The notes: generated by a model from the sequence alone, not told the origin. Positions 8,899 to 16,711 are shown, counted from the first letter of the stretch. The stretch is DNA of 64,000 nt from Streptosporangium becharense (GCF_014204985.1 NZ_JACHMP010000001.1:5270001-5334000); one strand, 5' to 3'. Made by a program: numbers and translations.

Positions 8899-9417
8899 TC
8901 ACCGCTCGTCGAGGGACGAGAGCACCGCGGCGGCCACCTCCTCGGGGGACGTCGACGACACGTCGAACGTCAGGTCCGCCACCTCCGCGAACAGCGGTCC
9001 CCTGCGCGTCCGCTGCTTGGTCAGCATCGCCTCCAGGTCCGGTTCGAAATGCGGCCGGTGCGCGCCGGAGCGCATCCGCTCGGCCAGCACCGCCGGTGGC
9101 GCGTCCAGCCACACCACCAGCGCCGGGCCCATCGCGGCCCGGCTCTCCGGATCATCCACCACGCTCGCCGCCGCCGCGACCACCACCGGGGGACGCTCGG
9201 CCAGGGACTCCCGCAGGTGCGAGGCCTCACGCGCGTGAAGCACCCCGGCCCCCTCGCTCGCGACGGTCTCCGCCGCCGTCGCACCGCCGTACCGCGCCGC
9301 GATGTCGGGGTCGCTGTCGCGGAGCTCGCGGCCGAGCTCCTCCGCCAGCAGCCGCCCCACGGATGACTTTCCTGAGCCCATCAGGCCCGTGACGACGATC
9401 GGGCGGTCATACTCCAC
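8899..9417 (-). CDS. P-loop kinase of the shikimate/gluconate kinase type
   Basis: The start is the GTG at 9417, placed 5 nt after GGAGG on the reverse strand. Any longer frame would run antisense through the next gene. The 172-residue protein has a Walker A loop GLMGSGKSSVG at its N-terminus, a SDPDIAARYG segment at the position of the DxD substrate motif, and an LID-like stretch with TKQRTRRGPLF. This is the fold of small-molecule kinases such as shikimate kinase and gluconokinase. The substrate is not identifiable and there are no aro or gnt neighbours. It is divergent from the DUF6458 gene. Confidence 0.8.
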   Translation of the reverse strand: MEYDRPIVVTGLMGSGKSSVGRLLAEELGRELRDSDPDIAARYGGATAAETVASEGAGVLHAREASHLRESLAERPPVVVAAAASVVDDPESRAAMGPALVVWLDAPPAVLAERMRSGAHRPHFEPDLEAMLTKQRTRRGPLFAEVADLTFDVSSTSPEEVAAAVLSSLDER

Positions 9418-9493
9418 TGCTGCCTCCGGCGGGTGACGTTTGAGATTCGTATGGGGGATAGGGGTGATGCGTTGGCTCGAAGGAGGAAATCCC

Positions 9494-9751
9494 ATGACCA
9501 TCGCAGGCGGCATCATTCTCATCATGCTCGGCGCCATTCTCGCGTGGGCCGTCGAGTTCGACATCGCCGGGTTCGACATCAACATCGTCGGTGTCATCCT
9601 GATGCTCGGCGGCCTCGTCTGGCTCTCGTTCGCGATCTACCGTCTCAGGATCGCCCGCCGGGCCGTGGAGCCCACCACCGTGGTCGAGGATCCGGTGACC
9701 CACCGCCGCGTCTACGAGGAGCGTCACTACAACGACCCGCCGGTGATGTGA
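9494..9751 (+). CDS. DUF6458-family small membrane protein
   Basis: The ATG at 9494 is preceded by AGGAGGAA at ideal spacing. The 85-residue protein has two membrane segments (GGIILIMLGAILAWAV and IVGVILMLGGLVWLSFAI) joined by a short FDIAGFDIN loop, then a basic/acidic cytosolic tail. This is the DUF6458 pattern, common in actinomycetes, often near stress-response genes, with no known biochemical role. The probable promoter overlaps the start of the divergent kinase gene. Confidence 0.85.
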   Translation: MTIAGGIILIMLGAILAWAVEFDIAGFDINIVGVILMLGGLVWLSFAIYRLRIARRAVEPTTVVEDPVTHRRVYEERHYNDPPVM

Positions 9752-9958
9752 CCGCGGGACACCCCACGCGAGAACGAACAGGGTCGACACTGTGTCGTAG
9801 CAGTGCCGAAGCAGTGCCGGAGCAGTGTCGCAATCACGCCGGAGCCGCGTCCGCCTACGGACGCCGCCCGCGGCTCCCCGGACACAGGCGAATCCGTTAG
9901 AGCCCACCCCTGACGGGTAGTCGTGCCCCCTTGGTAGACGCGAATGGAGGACGGGACG

Positions 9959-10210
9959 TTGAGCAGGGCCGTATCCCGAAGTGCGAGCGCCGTGAGCGGA
10001 ATGATCGGCGGTGCGATCGCCGGGGCCATCTTCAAGCAGATCTGGAAGGTCGTGTCGGGCAAGGACGACGCGCCGCAGGCGACATCGGAGGAGTACGGGT
10101 GGCGCGAGATCCTGCTCGCCTCGGCCATCCAGGGTGCGATCTTCGGTGTGGTCAAGGCGGCGATCGACCGTTCCGCGGCGCGCAGCATCCACAGAGCCAC
10201 CGGTAAGTGA
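9959..10210 (+). CDS. DUF4235-family membrane protein
   Basis: I place the start at TTG 9959, because GGAGG (9946-9950) lies 8 nt upstream. The in-frame ATG at 9944 overlaps this ribosome-binding site and has none of its own. The protein of about 83 residues has the DUF4235 layout: a glycine-rich first helix (GMIGGAIAGAIFKQIWKVVSG), a polar loop with DDAPQAT, and a second helix (REILLASAIQGAIFGVVKAAIDR). It is probably an inner-membrane protein of unknown role. A strong hairpin lies downstream. Confidence 0.82.
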   Translation: MSRAVSRSASAVSGMIGGAIAGAIFKQIWKVVSGKDDAPQATSEEYGWREILLASAIQGAIFGVVKAAIDRSAARSIHRATGK

Positions 10211-10341
10211 CACCGGGACGCCGGAACTCCCGGACGTCGAAACTTCCGAACTTCCGGACGCCGGAGCTTCTGGACGTCGCAACTTCCGGACGCCGGAGCT
10301 CCAGGACTTCCGGGCACCCGCCCCCGGGTTTGCGCACACCG

Positions 10342-10371
10342 GGACCCCGGCCCCATGAGGGGCCGGGGTCC
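10342..10371 (+). terminator. Hairpin terminator after DUF4235 gene
   Basis: A perfect 13-bp stem (GGACCCCGGCCCC / GGGGCCGGGGTCC) closes a 4-nt ATGA loop. It is followed by CTTCG rather than a long T-run, as is usual in high-GC actinomycetes. It follows a stretch of degenerate repeats (about 10210-10330, with GACGCCGGAGCT and ACTTCCGGAC themes). Confidence 0.75.
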
Positions 10372-10380
10372 TTCGCGTGT

Positions 10381-10500
10381 GGCGCTGTCCCGTGCCGTCC
10401 GTTCGTGTGTGGCGCCGTCCCGTGCCGTCCGTTCGTGTGTGGCGCCGTCCCGTGCCGTCCGTTCGTGTGTGAGGCCCTCTCGTACCGTCAGGTCTGTTCA
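10381..10500. repeat. 30-bp tandem repeat, about four copies
   Basis: The unit begins GGCGCCGTCCCGTGCCGTCC and ends GTTCGTGTGT. Copies at 10381, 10411 and 10441 are nearly identical (the first has one C-to-T change), and a fourth at 10471 is degenerate. The array fills the gap up to the 3' end of the convergent glycosyltransferase gene. Confidence 0.9.
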
Positions 10501-10522
10501 CCGGGCTCGCTTCGGGAGAGGC

Positions 10523-11743
10523 TCATGCGGCGCCTGCCCGCGTCCGGCCGCGGCGTGACCGCCGCGTCCCGGCCCGGGAGGAGAGCACGTCCGCGTAGAC
10601 GGCGAGGGTCTCGGCGGCGACCCCGTCCCAGCCGTAACGGGATCGTGCCCGCTCCGCGGCGGCGGCGCCGTACGCCGCCGTCAGCAGCGGGTCGGCGAGC
10701 AGGTGCCGTAACGCGCACCCGAGCGCCTCCGGGTCGCGCGGCGGGACCAGCAGGCCGGTGACGCCCGGCAGCACCGTGTCCAGGTGCCCGCCCACGGCGG
10801 AGGCGACCACCGGGACACCGCAGGCCATGGCCTCCAGCGGCACGATGCCGAACGGCTCGTACCAGGGCACGCTCACCACCGCGCTCGCCGCGCGCATCAG
10901 GGCGGGGACGGAGTCGCGGCCCACCCTGCCGAGGAAGCGGACGCGCTCCACCACCCCGTGGTGCCCGGCGATCCGCGACAGCCGGTTCACCTCCGGGTCG
11001 CCCGGCTCGCCGCCGGCGACGACCAGAGTCGCGTCCGGGACGTGGCGCAGTGCCCGGATCACGGTCTCCACCCCTTTGCGCGGCACCGGGCGGCCGATGG
11101 ACAGCAGCACCGGCCCCGGGCCCAGCTCCTCCCGCGGGCCCACCGGGGTGAAGGCGCGTACGTCCACCCCGCACGGGACGATCGCTGTACGGTTGCGGGA
11201 GACGCGCATCCGGTCCAGCTCGGCCACCTCGTCGGTGCAGGTGGCGACGACCACGTCCACGTGCCGGGCGAGGAACGTCTCGATCTCGACGCGCTCGCGC
11301 GGGCTGGTGTCGGCCGTTCCCTGGTGACGGCGCTTGACCGTGCCGAGGGCGTGGAAGGTGTGCGCGACGGGCACCGCGGTGTCCCGGGCGGCGGCCAGGG
11401 CGGCCAGCCCGCTCATCCAGAAGTGGCTGTGGGCGATGTCGGGCGGCGTGGCCGTCCAGCGGGTGGCCAGCCAGCGGCTGAAGTCGGGCATCCAGGGGAG
11501 CAGGTCGTCCTTGGCCAGTACCATGGCGGGCCCGGCGGGGACGTGCACCACGGTCACGCCGGGTGCGAAGACGACCTCGTCCTGCTGGAAGGGGGATTCC
11601 CGGCGGGTGTAGACGGCCACCTCGTGGCCCTGCGCGGCGAGTGCGAGGGACAGCGCGGCGACATGGACGTTCTGACCCCCGGCGTCGGTTCCCCCGACGG
11701 TGGCCAGGGGACTGGCGTGCTCGGACACCATTGCGATCTTCAT
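10523..11743 (-). CDS. GT4-family glycosyltransferase
   Basis: The start is the ATG at 11743, 8 nt after a GGAG on the reverse strand; a GTG two codons upstream is the alternative. The protein of about 406 residues is a GT-B glycosyltransferase. The N-terminal domain opens KIAMVSEHASPLATVGGTDAGGQNVHV, as in MshA and sucrose-phosphate-synthase-like enzymes. The C-terminal domain has the nucleotide-sugar signature SIGRPVPRKGVETVI near residue 240 and the E-x7-E motif YEPFGIVPLEAMACG near 320. It transfers a sugar from an NDP-sugar; the acceptor is unknown. The gene is monocistronic, convergent with the DUF4235 gene and divergent from the BON-domain gene. Confidence 0.88.
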   Translation of the reverse strand: MKIAMVSEHASPLATVGGTDAGGQNVHVAALSLALAAQGHEVAVYTRRESPFQQDEVVFAPGVTVVHVPAGPAMVLAKDDLLPWMPDFSRWLATRWTATPPDIAHSHFWMSGLAALAAARDTAVPVAHTFHALGTVKRRHQGTADTSPRERVEIETFLARHVDVVVATCTDEVAELDRMRVSRNRTAIVPCGVDVRAFTPVGPREELGPGPVLLSIGRPVPRKGVETVIRALRHVPDATLVVAGGEPGDPEVNRLSRIAGHHGVVERVRFLGRVGRDSVPALMRAASAVVSVPWYEPFGIVPLEAMACGVPVVASAVGGHLDTVLPGVTGLLVPPRDPEALGCALRHLLADPLLTAAYGAAAAERARSRYGWDGVAAETLAVYADVLSSRAGTRRSRRGRTRAGAA

Positions 11744-11911
11744 AGGCACGGCTCCGCCGACTCTGTGGAAGAGAGCGTGCCTGCGTCCTAGGCATCCGAT
11801 CGGGTTTCATTCCCCCGGCCACTTTTTCAAACACGTTCCGCGCCGGGTCAACCGCGTTTCACCTCGGACATCACGGGAAGGCGATCTGTTTTGGATGGAA
11901 GGAGTTCGACG

Positions 11912-12157
11912 ATGGAGGCTCCGCAGTACATCGCGGCGCGCGTCCAGCGCGCGCTCGCCGAGGATGACAGAACCACGGAACTCGGCATCCGGGTGGATGT
12001 CCGGGGCGACCAGCTCTACCTGCGCGGCCAGGTCAACTGCGCCGAACGCTGCCGCCTGATCACCGAGGTGGCCCGCGAGGCGGCTCCGGGGCTGGTGATC
12101 CACAACGAGATCGACGTCGTGGACGTCCGCGAACCGGTGGGGGAGGAGAAACTGTGA
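11912..12157 (+). CDS. BON-domain protein
   Basis: The ATG at 11912 follows AAGGAG. The 81-residue protein is a single BON domain: YIAARVQRALAEDDRTTELGI, then VDVRGDQLYLRGQV, then a valine-rich final strand (LVIHNEIDVVDV). BON domains bind phospholipid or protein surfaces in osmotic-shock and secretion proteins. This one has no signal peptide, so it would act in the cytosol or on the inner membrane face. Its stop overlaps the start of the metallophosphoesterase gene (GTGA), so the two are translationally coupled. Confidence 0.82.
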   Translation: MEAPQYIAARVQRALAEDDRTTELGIRVDVRGDQLYLRGQVNCAERCRLITEVAREAAPGLVIHNEIDVVDVREPVGEEKL

Positions 12158-12867
12158 GAGAGCTGCGGATCGCGGCGGTCGGAGACGTACACCTGGACGA
12201 GAGCCTCAGGGGGAGTTATCGCGAACGGCTCCGCGACATCCAGGACCGGGCCGACGTCCTGCTGCTCGCCGGAGACCTGACCCGGCACGGCACCCTGGAG
12301 GAGGCGAAGGTGGTGGCGGACGAGTTCCGCGACCTGCCGGTGCCCGTGGTCGCCGTCCTGGGCAACCACGACCACCACTCCGACAGACCCGCTGAGATCG
12401 CCGCCCTGCTGCGCGACGCCGGCATCCAGGTCCTGCACGACGACGCGACCGTGCTGGACATCGACGGCGTGCGGCTCGGCGTGGTCGGCGGCAAGGGTTT
12501 CGGCGGCGGGTACGCCGGAAAGTGCGCCAGTGACTTCGGCGAGCGGGAGATCAAGGCGTTCATCGGCCACACCAAGCGCATCGCGGACCGCTGGCGGGTG
12601 GCGCTGAAGGAACTGCAGGCTGACCGGCGGGTGGTGCTGTCCCACTACTCCCCGGTCAAGGACACGCTGCACGGGGAACCGCTGGAGATCTACCCCTTCC
12701 TCGGCAGCTACCTGCTGGCCGAGGCGGCCGACGCCGAAGGCGCCGACCTGATCGTCCACGGGCACGCGCACGCCGGAACGGAGAAGGGCATGACCCCGGG
12801 CGGCATCCGGGTGCGCAACGTGGCGCTGCCGGTGCTGGGCCGGGCGTACGGGGTGTACTGCCTCTGA
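12154..12867 (+). CDS. Calcineurin-type metallophosphoesterase
   Basis: The GTG start overlaps the BON gene's stop. All metal-binding motifs of the calcineurin-like superfamily are present in order: GDVHLD (residues 10-15), GDLT (near 43), GNHDHH (near 70), LSHYSP (near 165) and HGHAH (near 203). There is no signal peptide or membrane segment, so it is cytosolic. The substrate could be a nucleotide, phosphodiester or phosphoprotein; the family is too broad to tell. Coupling with a BON domain suggests recruitment to a membrane or protein partner, which is inference. Confidence 0.9.
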   Translation: MRELRIAAVGDVHLDESLRGSYRERLRDIQDRADVLLLAGDLTRHGTLEEAKVVADEFRDLPVPVVAVLGNHDHHSDRPAEIAALLRDAGIQVLHDDATVLDIDGVRLGVVGGKGFGGGYAGKCASDFGEREIKAFIGHTKRIADRWRVALKELQADRRVVLSHYSPVKDTLHGEPLEIYPFLGSYLLAEAADAEGADLIVHGHAHAGTEKGMTPGGIRVRNVALPVLGRAYGVYCL

Positions 12868-12949
12868 GGACGCCGTGGTGGCCACGGGCGAAATCGACGA
12901 CGACACCCCCGCAGGGTGCTGCACTGCCTCCGAGGGCGCCGTGGTGACG

Positions 12950-13066
12950 CCGCGGCGCCTCGGCCCCGGAATCCGAGGGAGCCCCGCCCCGGAACCCGGG
13001 AACCCCGCTCCGGAACCCGGGGAGCCCGGCCTCGGAATCCAGGGAAAGAGGAGAACGCCACCCGGA
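12950..13066. repeat. GC-rich degenerate tandem repeat in a 513-bp gene-free gap
   Basis: Repeats of about 21 bp are built on CGGAACCCGGGGAGCCC variants and lie between the metallophosphoesterase gene and its terminator. Nothing protein-like is seen in the gap 12868-13380 on either strand. Apart from the array and the terminator at 13119-13150, I see no feature there. Confidence 0.6.
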
Positions 13067-13118
13067 ATCGGGGAGAGCCGGGAGCCAAGGAGAAGCGGGC
13101 CGCTCGATGCAAGAAGAA

Positions 13119-13150
13119 GCGGGCCGGGAAACCCGGCCCGCGAAGCTTCT
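13119..13150 (+). terminator. Intrinsic terminator
   Basis: A 10-bp stem GCGGGCCGGG / CCCGGCCCGC with an AAA loop is followed by GAAGCTTCTTTTTTG, which provides a true T-tract. It is the most classical intrinsic terminator in the window. It lies about 250 bp beyond the metallophosphoesterase stop, so read-through RNA would include the repeat array. Confidence 0.85.
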
Positions 13151-13380
13151 TTTTTGTGATTTTTCGGGGCGACTTTTGTTTCCGGCGGTGGCTGTTCGCC
13201 TTCGCCGGAGGTTTTCCGGGCACTTGGCCGGTTTCGGTCTCGGGTCGCGGGCACGAGGCCCGGACCGGATGGTCTGCGGAACGGCCGATGGTGACATGCC
13301 GGATACGGGCTTCAGGTCCGCGCCGGATCCGACAGGGCGGCGTTCGCGCCGGACGACGGTAGGCGGGTGGTGAACCCGCG

Positions 13381-13530
13381 TCAGACATTGAAGATGCTCA
13401 CACCCCCCGGGCCGACGAGGAATCCGAGAACGATGAGGACGATCCCCCAGAGGAGGTCGCGACGGGCCAGGATGACGTAGATCCCGGCGATGACGAGAAC
13501 CACTGCGATGATCCAGAGCAAAGTAGCCAT
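13381..13530 (-). CDS. GPGG-motif small membrane protein (49 aa)
   Basis: A 50-codon frame runs on the reverse strand from the ATG at 13530 to the TGA at 13381. The peptide is a helical hairpin: MATLLWIIAVVLVIAGIYVI, a short RRDLLWG turn, then IVLIVLGFLVGPGGVSIFNV. The GPGGVSIF ending is the hallmark of a conserved family of tiny actinobacterial membrane proteins, seen here intact. The Shine-Dalgarno is weak (GAGGG). It lies about 25 bp downstream of the DUF6328 gene in the same direction and is probably co-transcribed with it. Function unknown. Confidence 0.75.
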   Translation of the reverse strand: MATLLWIIAVVLVIAGIYVILARRDLLWGIVLIVLGFLVGPGGVSIFNV

Positions 13531-13555
13531 AACCCGGGACTGCCCTCACTTTCCG

Positions 13556-14065
13556 CTACTTAACATCCTTTTGGTGCTTGATCCGGTACAGATCAATAAT
13601 CGGCTGGATAAACCAGAGCCAGGCGCTGGTCAGTGCCACGATTCCGCCGAACAACGCGGCCGGCCAGGCATTGATGACGGTCTCCGCCACGAGTGCGACC
13701 GAGCTGGTCATCGAGATGGCGAGCCCGATGGCTCCCACGACGCCGATCTCGTTGGCGCGGTGCAGCATCTTCTCCTTCAGCCCGGTCCGGAACAGCAGGC
13801 GGTGCTGGGTGGCCGGGGTGATGAAACAGACGGAGGCCAGGGCGGCGCTGAGCAGCGCGATGAAGAACAGCCAACGCCCCAGGGAGTCCACCTTGGTGAA
13901 ACCCGGCGCGAACGGCACGGTGAGCAGGAAGGCGAACAGCACCTGCACCCCGGTGACCGCCACGCGTAACCCCTGCAGCAGTTCACCGAGTTCCCGGTCC
14001 ACACGTTCCTTGTGGCTCTCGCCGGGCTGTCCCTCTTCCATTTGGGTGGGTTCAGGGTGAATCAT
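13556..14065 (-). CDS. DUF6328-family membrane protein
   Basis: This 169-residue protein starts at an ATG with GGAG 4 nt upstream. After a hydrophilic N-terminus (HKERVDRELGELLQGLRVA) it has four membrane helices, including VQVLFAFLLTVPF and FFIALLSAALASVCFI, with an intervening HRLLFRTGLKEKML loop. This is the DUF6328 pattern. The family often occurs beside stress and general envelope genes, and its role is unknown. It is divergent from the nucleotidyltransferase-like gene; the two starts are only 68 bp apart, so their promoters must overlap. Confidence 0.85.
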   Translation of the reverse strand: MIHPEPTQMEEGQPGESHKERVDRELGELLQGLRVAVTGVQVLFAFLLTVPFAPGFTKVDSLGRWLFFIALLSAALASVCFITPATQHRLLFRTGLKEKMLHRANEIGVVGAIGLAISMTSSVALVAETVINAWPAALFGGIVALTSAWLWFIQPIIDLYRIKHQKDVK

Positions 14066-14132
14066 GAGCTCCGTTTACCCCGGCCGGGGTTTGCTATGCC
14101 TACCTGGGGATCTGCGGGGTAGGCGTCTGCTC

Positions 14133-14729
14133 ATGGGAAGCCACAGCCATGAGGTCACCGACGCCATCTTGGAAACGCTCAAGAAGGCAAGCACCGGGTT
14201 GAAGGACGCGGACGTCAGGTTCGCGCTCGCCGGGGGATGCGCCGCGTACGCGCGGGGAGCCGCTCCCTCCCTGCACGACGTGGACTTCGTCCTTCCGCAG
14301 GAGGATGTGCCGCTCGCGCTTGAAGCACTGGACAAGCTGGGGTTCAAGACGGCCAAGCCTCCGGAGGACTGGCTGGTCAAGGCGTACGACGAGGGCAGGC
14401 TGGTCGATCTGATCTTCCGGATATGCGATCGCCCGGTCACCCCGGAGCTGCTCAAGCGTGCCGAACCGCTGAAGGCCTCGGCGGTCATCCTGCCCGTGTT
14501 GGAAGCCACCGACCTGGTCATCTCCTGGCTGATGCCGCTCTCGGAGCACAGCTGCGACTACAGCGGGCTGCTGCCCCAGGTCAGAGCGCTGCGCGAGCAG
14601 GTCGACTGGAACCGGGTCGCCGCGGTCGTCCAGGACTCCCCGTACGCCGCGACATTCCTCGTCCTGCTGGAACGCCTGGATGTCGTCCCCGGCCCGCTCG
14701 ACTCCTCGGGCGATCCCTCCTGGCCCTGA
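14133..14729 (+). CDS. Nucleotidyltransferase-family protein
   Basis: I use the ATG at 14133 (MGSHSHEVTDAIL); the frame extends upstream, but those codons overlap the divergent gene's start and are not conserved-looking. The 198-residue protein has the minimal nucleotidyltransferase core: an AGGCAAYARG helix-turn near residue 33 and HDVDFVLP (the DxD-type metal pair) near residue 48, followed by LVDLIF. This matches small NTases used in nucleotide or aminoglycoside modification and in toxin-antitoxin pairs. No antitoxin-like partner is adjacent. A bidirectional hairpin follows. Confidence 0.75.
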   Translation: MGSHSHEVTDAILETLKKASTGLKDADVRFALAGGCAAYARGAAPSLHDVDFVLPQEDVPLALEALDKLGFKTAKPPEDWLVKAYDEGRLVDLIFRICDRPVTPELLKRAEPLKASAVILPVLEATDLVISWLMPLSEHSCDYSGLLPQVRALREQVDWNRVAAVVQDSPYAATFLVLLERLDVVPGPLDSSGDPSWP

Positions 14730-14766
14730 ACCGGTCCGGAGGAACCGGCCCCGAACCGGAAAGCAG

Positions 14767-14798
14767 GGGAGGGTCCCGCCGAGTGGCGGGACCCTCCC
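14767..14798. terminator. Bidirectional terminator between convergent genes
   Basis: A perfect 14-bp stem GGGAGGGTCCCGCC / GGCGGGACCCTCCC closes a GAGT loop. It sits midway between the convergent nucleotidyltransferase and PRC-barrel genes, and a second small palindrome (GTCCGATCAGATCGGAC) lies just after it. Confidence 0.85.
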
Positions 14799-14836
14799 TG
14801 TCCGATCAGATCGGACCCTGCCGGTACGTGCCCGGA

Positions 14837-15208
14837 TCAGTACGTGCCCGGCCCCCCGCCGAAGGGGAAGCGGCCGTAGTACTCGCCGACCCGGTCACGG
14901 TAGGCGGGCTCCTTGAAGGTCGCCTCGTCGAACTCCGGAGCGTCCTTGATCTCCTGCTTGGTCCGCGCGAGGTAGACCTTCTTGTCCTGCGGGTCGATCT
15001 GGGTCACCGTGCTCGCCGGGAGGAGGACCTTCTTGCCGAAGATCCACGGCCCGGTGTCGACGACGATGTAGCTCTCACCGACCTCGTACGTGGCCTCGTC
15101 GATGCTACCGATCTTCCCGTCGGTGGCCTCGACGTGGTATCCGGCCAGATCGAGCGTCTTGCCGTCGCCGTACACGTCGGCACGGTAGTTCCAGAGCTCA
15201 GGCTGCAT
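14837..15208 (-). CDS. PRC-barrel domain protein
   Basis: The start is the ATG at 15208 (MQPELWNYRADVYG), 9 nt after AAGGGAG; an ATG three codons upstream overlaps that site. Residues 1-75 form a PRC-barrel beta domain (GYHVEATDGKIGSIDEATYE, IVVDTG, LLPASTVTQID). The tail of about 45 residues contains YLARTKQEIKDAPEF and ends in a Gly/Tyr-rich segment. PRC-barrel proteins occur in RNA processing and membrane-associated stress roles. There is no membrane segment. It probably forms a single-gene unit. Confidence 0.85.
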   Translation of the reverse strand: MQPELWNYRADVYGDGKTLDLAGYHVEATDGKIGSIDEATYEVGESYIVVDTGPWIFGKKVLLPASTVTQIDPQDKKVYLARTKQEIKDAPEFDEATFKEPAYRDRVGEYYGRFPFGGGPGTY

Positions 15209-15365
15209 GGTTGACATCTCCCTTTGGCTTGATTCTCTGGTCGACGAGTGCACTACCCAGGAGAACATCGTTAAACGGACCACTCTGCCGACGTTCCGGT
15301 CATCACACCTCAACCAGTCGATGTGCGGACCATGTCATCGAGTCCGGTAGTCTTGTCGAGGTCAA

Positions 15366-15439
15366 GCGCCGCTAGCTCAGTTGGTTAGAGCAGCTGACTC
15401 TTAATCAGCGGGTCCGGGGTTCGAGTCCCTGGCGGCGCA
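15366..15439 (+). tRNA. tRNA-Lys (anticodon CTT)
   Basis: It folds as a full cloverleaf. The acceptor GCGCCGC pairs with GCGGCGC and the D-arm is GCTC...GAGC. The anticodon stem GCTGA/TCAGC has loop CTCTTAA, giving anticodon CTT. The T-arm is CGGGG-TTCGAGT-CCCTG. The discriminator is A at 15439, followed by a genome-encoded CCA (15440-15442). A hairpin terminator follows immediately. Confidence 0.97.
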
Positions 15440-15444
15440 CCACA

Positions 15445-15481
15445 GGAAACCCCAGGTCGGCAGGTCCGGCCTGGGGTTTCC
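15445..15481 (+). terminator. Terminator of tRNA-Lys
   Basis: A 12-bp stem GGAAACCCCAGG / CCTGGGGTTTCC closes a 13-nt loop. It begins 3 nt after the encoded CCA of the tRNA. Confidence 0.85.
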
Positions 15482-16043
15482 GCATTCTCCCGGAGTGCCC
15501 GGCCCCGGGACGCTCCCGGCCGCGTGACGCTCCCGGCCCCGGGATGCTCCCGGCCGCGCGGCGGGCTCCGGCCCGCACGGGGGCTGCCGGTCACATGACA
15601 CCCCGACCGGTCGGGTCCAAAGACCACTCGTCAGAGGGCCGAACGGCCCTGCCGGGGGCGGGCTCGTGACGTGATCATTGTGTTCGGGCGCCCACCGGGG
15701 GAGGCTGAAAGGCCGAACGCACCGTCCCACGGCAGTCACCTTCCACGGCGACGGCTCGCTCGGTCTTCCCGGCGGGCGCCCCACCTACCTCCCCAACGGG
15801 GCGCCCGTGGTCTCACGGGCGTCCCACACCCTCGCAGGTCATCGTTCTCCCGGCCGGGCTTCCCGTTCTCCCGGCCGGGTTTCCTGCCCTCCGGGCCGGA
15901 GTTCCCGTTCGGCGCGGTTCCTTCGGTTCTCCCGGGTGAAGGTCCGGTCCTTCGGGACGGTCTCCGGCGGGCCCCGGCTCTACCGGAGAAACGAAATCCG
16001 GCGCAGAGTGGACTCCAACGTTGTGCGGGTCGAGGGGGACGGC
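15482..16043. other. Gene-free region with GC-rich repeats
   Basis: I see no gene on either strand. The stretch at about 15840-15920 repeats TTCTCCCGGCCGGG(C/T)TTCC two to three times with degenerate relatives. Open frames across the region are Pro/Arg/Ser low-complexity translations of these repeats. The archease promoter should lie between about 15960 and 16040. Confidence 0.5.
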
Positions 16044-16526
16044 ATGGGCAACGGAGAGGTAGGGGACCGGGCCGCGGCGGTGGGATACCGGGTCCGTTTT
16101 CGCGACGACCGCCTCGTGCTGGACGCCTGGTCGCCCAACAGGGCCGAGTGTGTGGCGCAGGCCGTGCGCGGGCTGGTCGAGGGGGTCGTACGGTCCGGCG
16201 TCACGGCACCCTGCGAGCAGACCGTCGAGTGGATCAGACCGGAGTCGGATCCGGACCTCCTGGCGGGTGCGCTACGCCGGGTGATCACACGGCTGGAGAC
16301 GTGCGGGCAGGTGCCCGCGGACATCGAGATCGTGGAGGATGCCGACGGAGGCGTCACCCTGGTCATGGTGATGGTGCAGGTCGCGGAGGTGAACGTGCTG
16401 CCCGTGGCGGCTCCCGTAGCCGACGACGTCGTCTTCGAGCATGTGGGAGGCGGGTGGAGATGTCATGTGATCGTGGACGTCCGGGCCGGCGAACACGCTT
16501 GGCGGCGGATACCCGGCGGGGAGTGA
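16044..16526 (+). CDS. Archease-family protein
   Basis: The start ATG at 16044 follows CGAGGGGGA. The 160-residue protein matches the archease fold: an N-terminal strand (VGYRVRFRDDRLVLDAWS), a helix AECVAQAVRGLVEGVV where archease has its conserved AA-x-G-hydrophobic helix, and a C-terminal FEHVGGGWRCHVIVDV segment. Archease activates the RNA ligase RtcB. The canonical N-terminal HTAD metal/acid motif is not present in the usual form and no rtcB is adjacent. It may therefore act on a distant RtcB or be a divergent actinobacterial subfamily. The last dozen codons (GEHAWRRIPGGE) lie at the edge of a repeat array. Confidence 0.72.
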   Translation: MGNGEVGDRAAAVGYRVRFRDDRLVLDAWSPNRAECVAQAVRGLVEGVVRSGVTAPCEQTVEWIRPESDPDLLAGALRRVITRLETCGQVPADIEIVEDADGGVTLVMVMVQVAEVNVLPVAAPVADDVVFEHVGGGWRCHVIVDVRAGEHAWRRIPGGE

Positions 16527-16532
16527 CGGCGG

Positions 16533-16668
16533 GATGCCCGGCGGGGAGCGGTCCGGCGGGGATGCCCGGCGGGGAGCGGTCCGGCGGGGATGCCCGGCGA
16601 ACGTGCTCGGCGGCGGATACCTGACGGGAGCGGTCGTGCTCGGCGGCGGATACCTGACGGGAGCGGTC
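16533..16668. repeat. Nested tandem repeats: 28 bp x2 then 33 bp x2
   Basis: Two exact copies of a 28-bp unit (GATGCCCGGCGGGGAGCGGT...) lie at 16533-16560 and 16561-16588. They are followed by two exact copies of a 33-bp unit (GTGCTCGGCGGCGGATACCT...) at 16603-16635 and 16636-16668. Related sequence GGCGAACACGCTTGGCGGCGG occurs both at the very end of the archease gene (about 16490) and again at about 16682, so the array appears to be seeded from the gene's 3' end. Confidence 0.9.
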
Positions 16669-16711
16669 AGCGGGAATGCCCGGCGAACACGCTTGGCGGC
16701 GGACAGGGAAG

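Noticed and set aside
10381-10500. CRISPR-like array
   Set aside because: Units are directly adjacent without unique spacers, so this is a simple tandem repeat; the same holds for all other arrays in the window.
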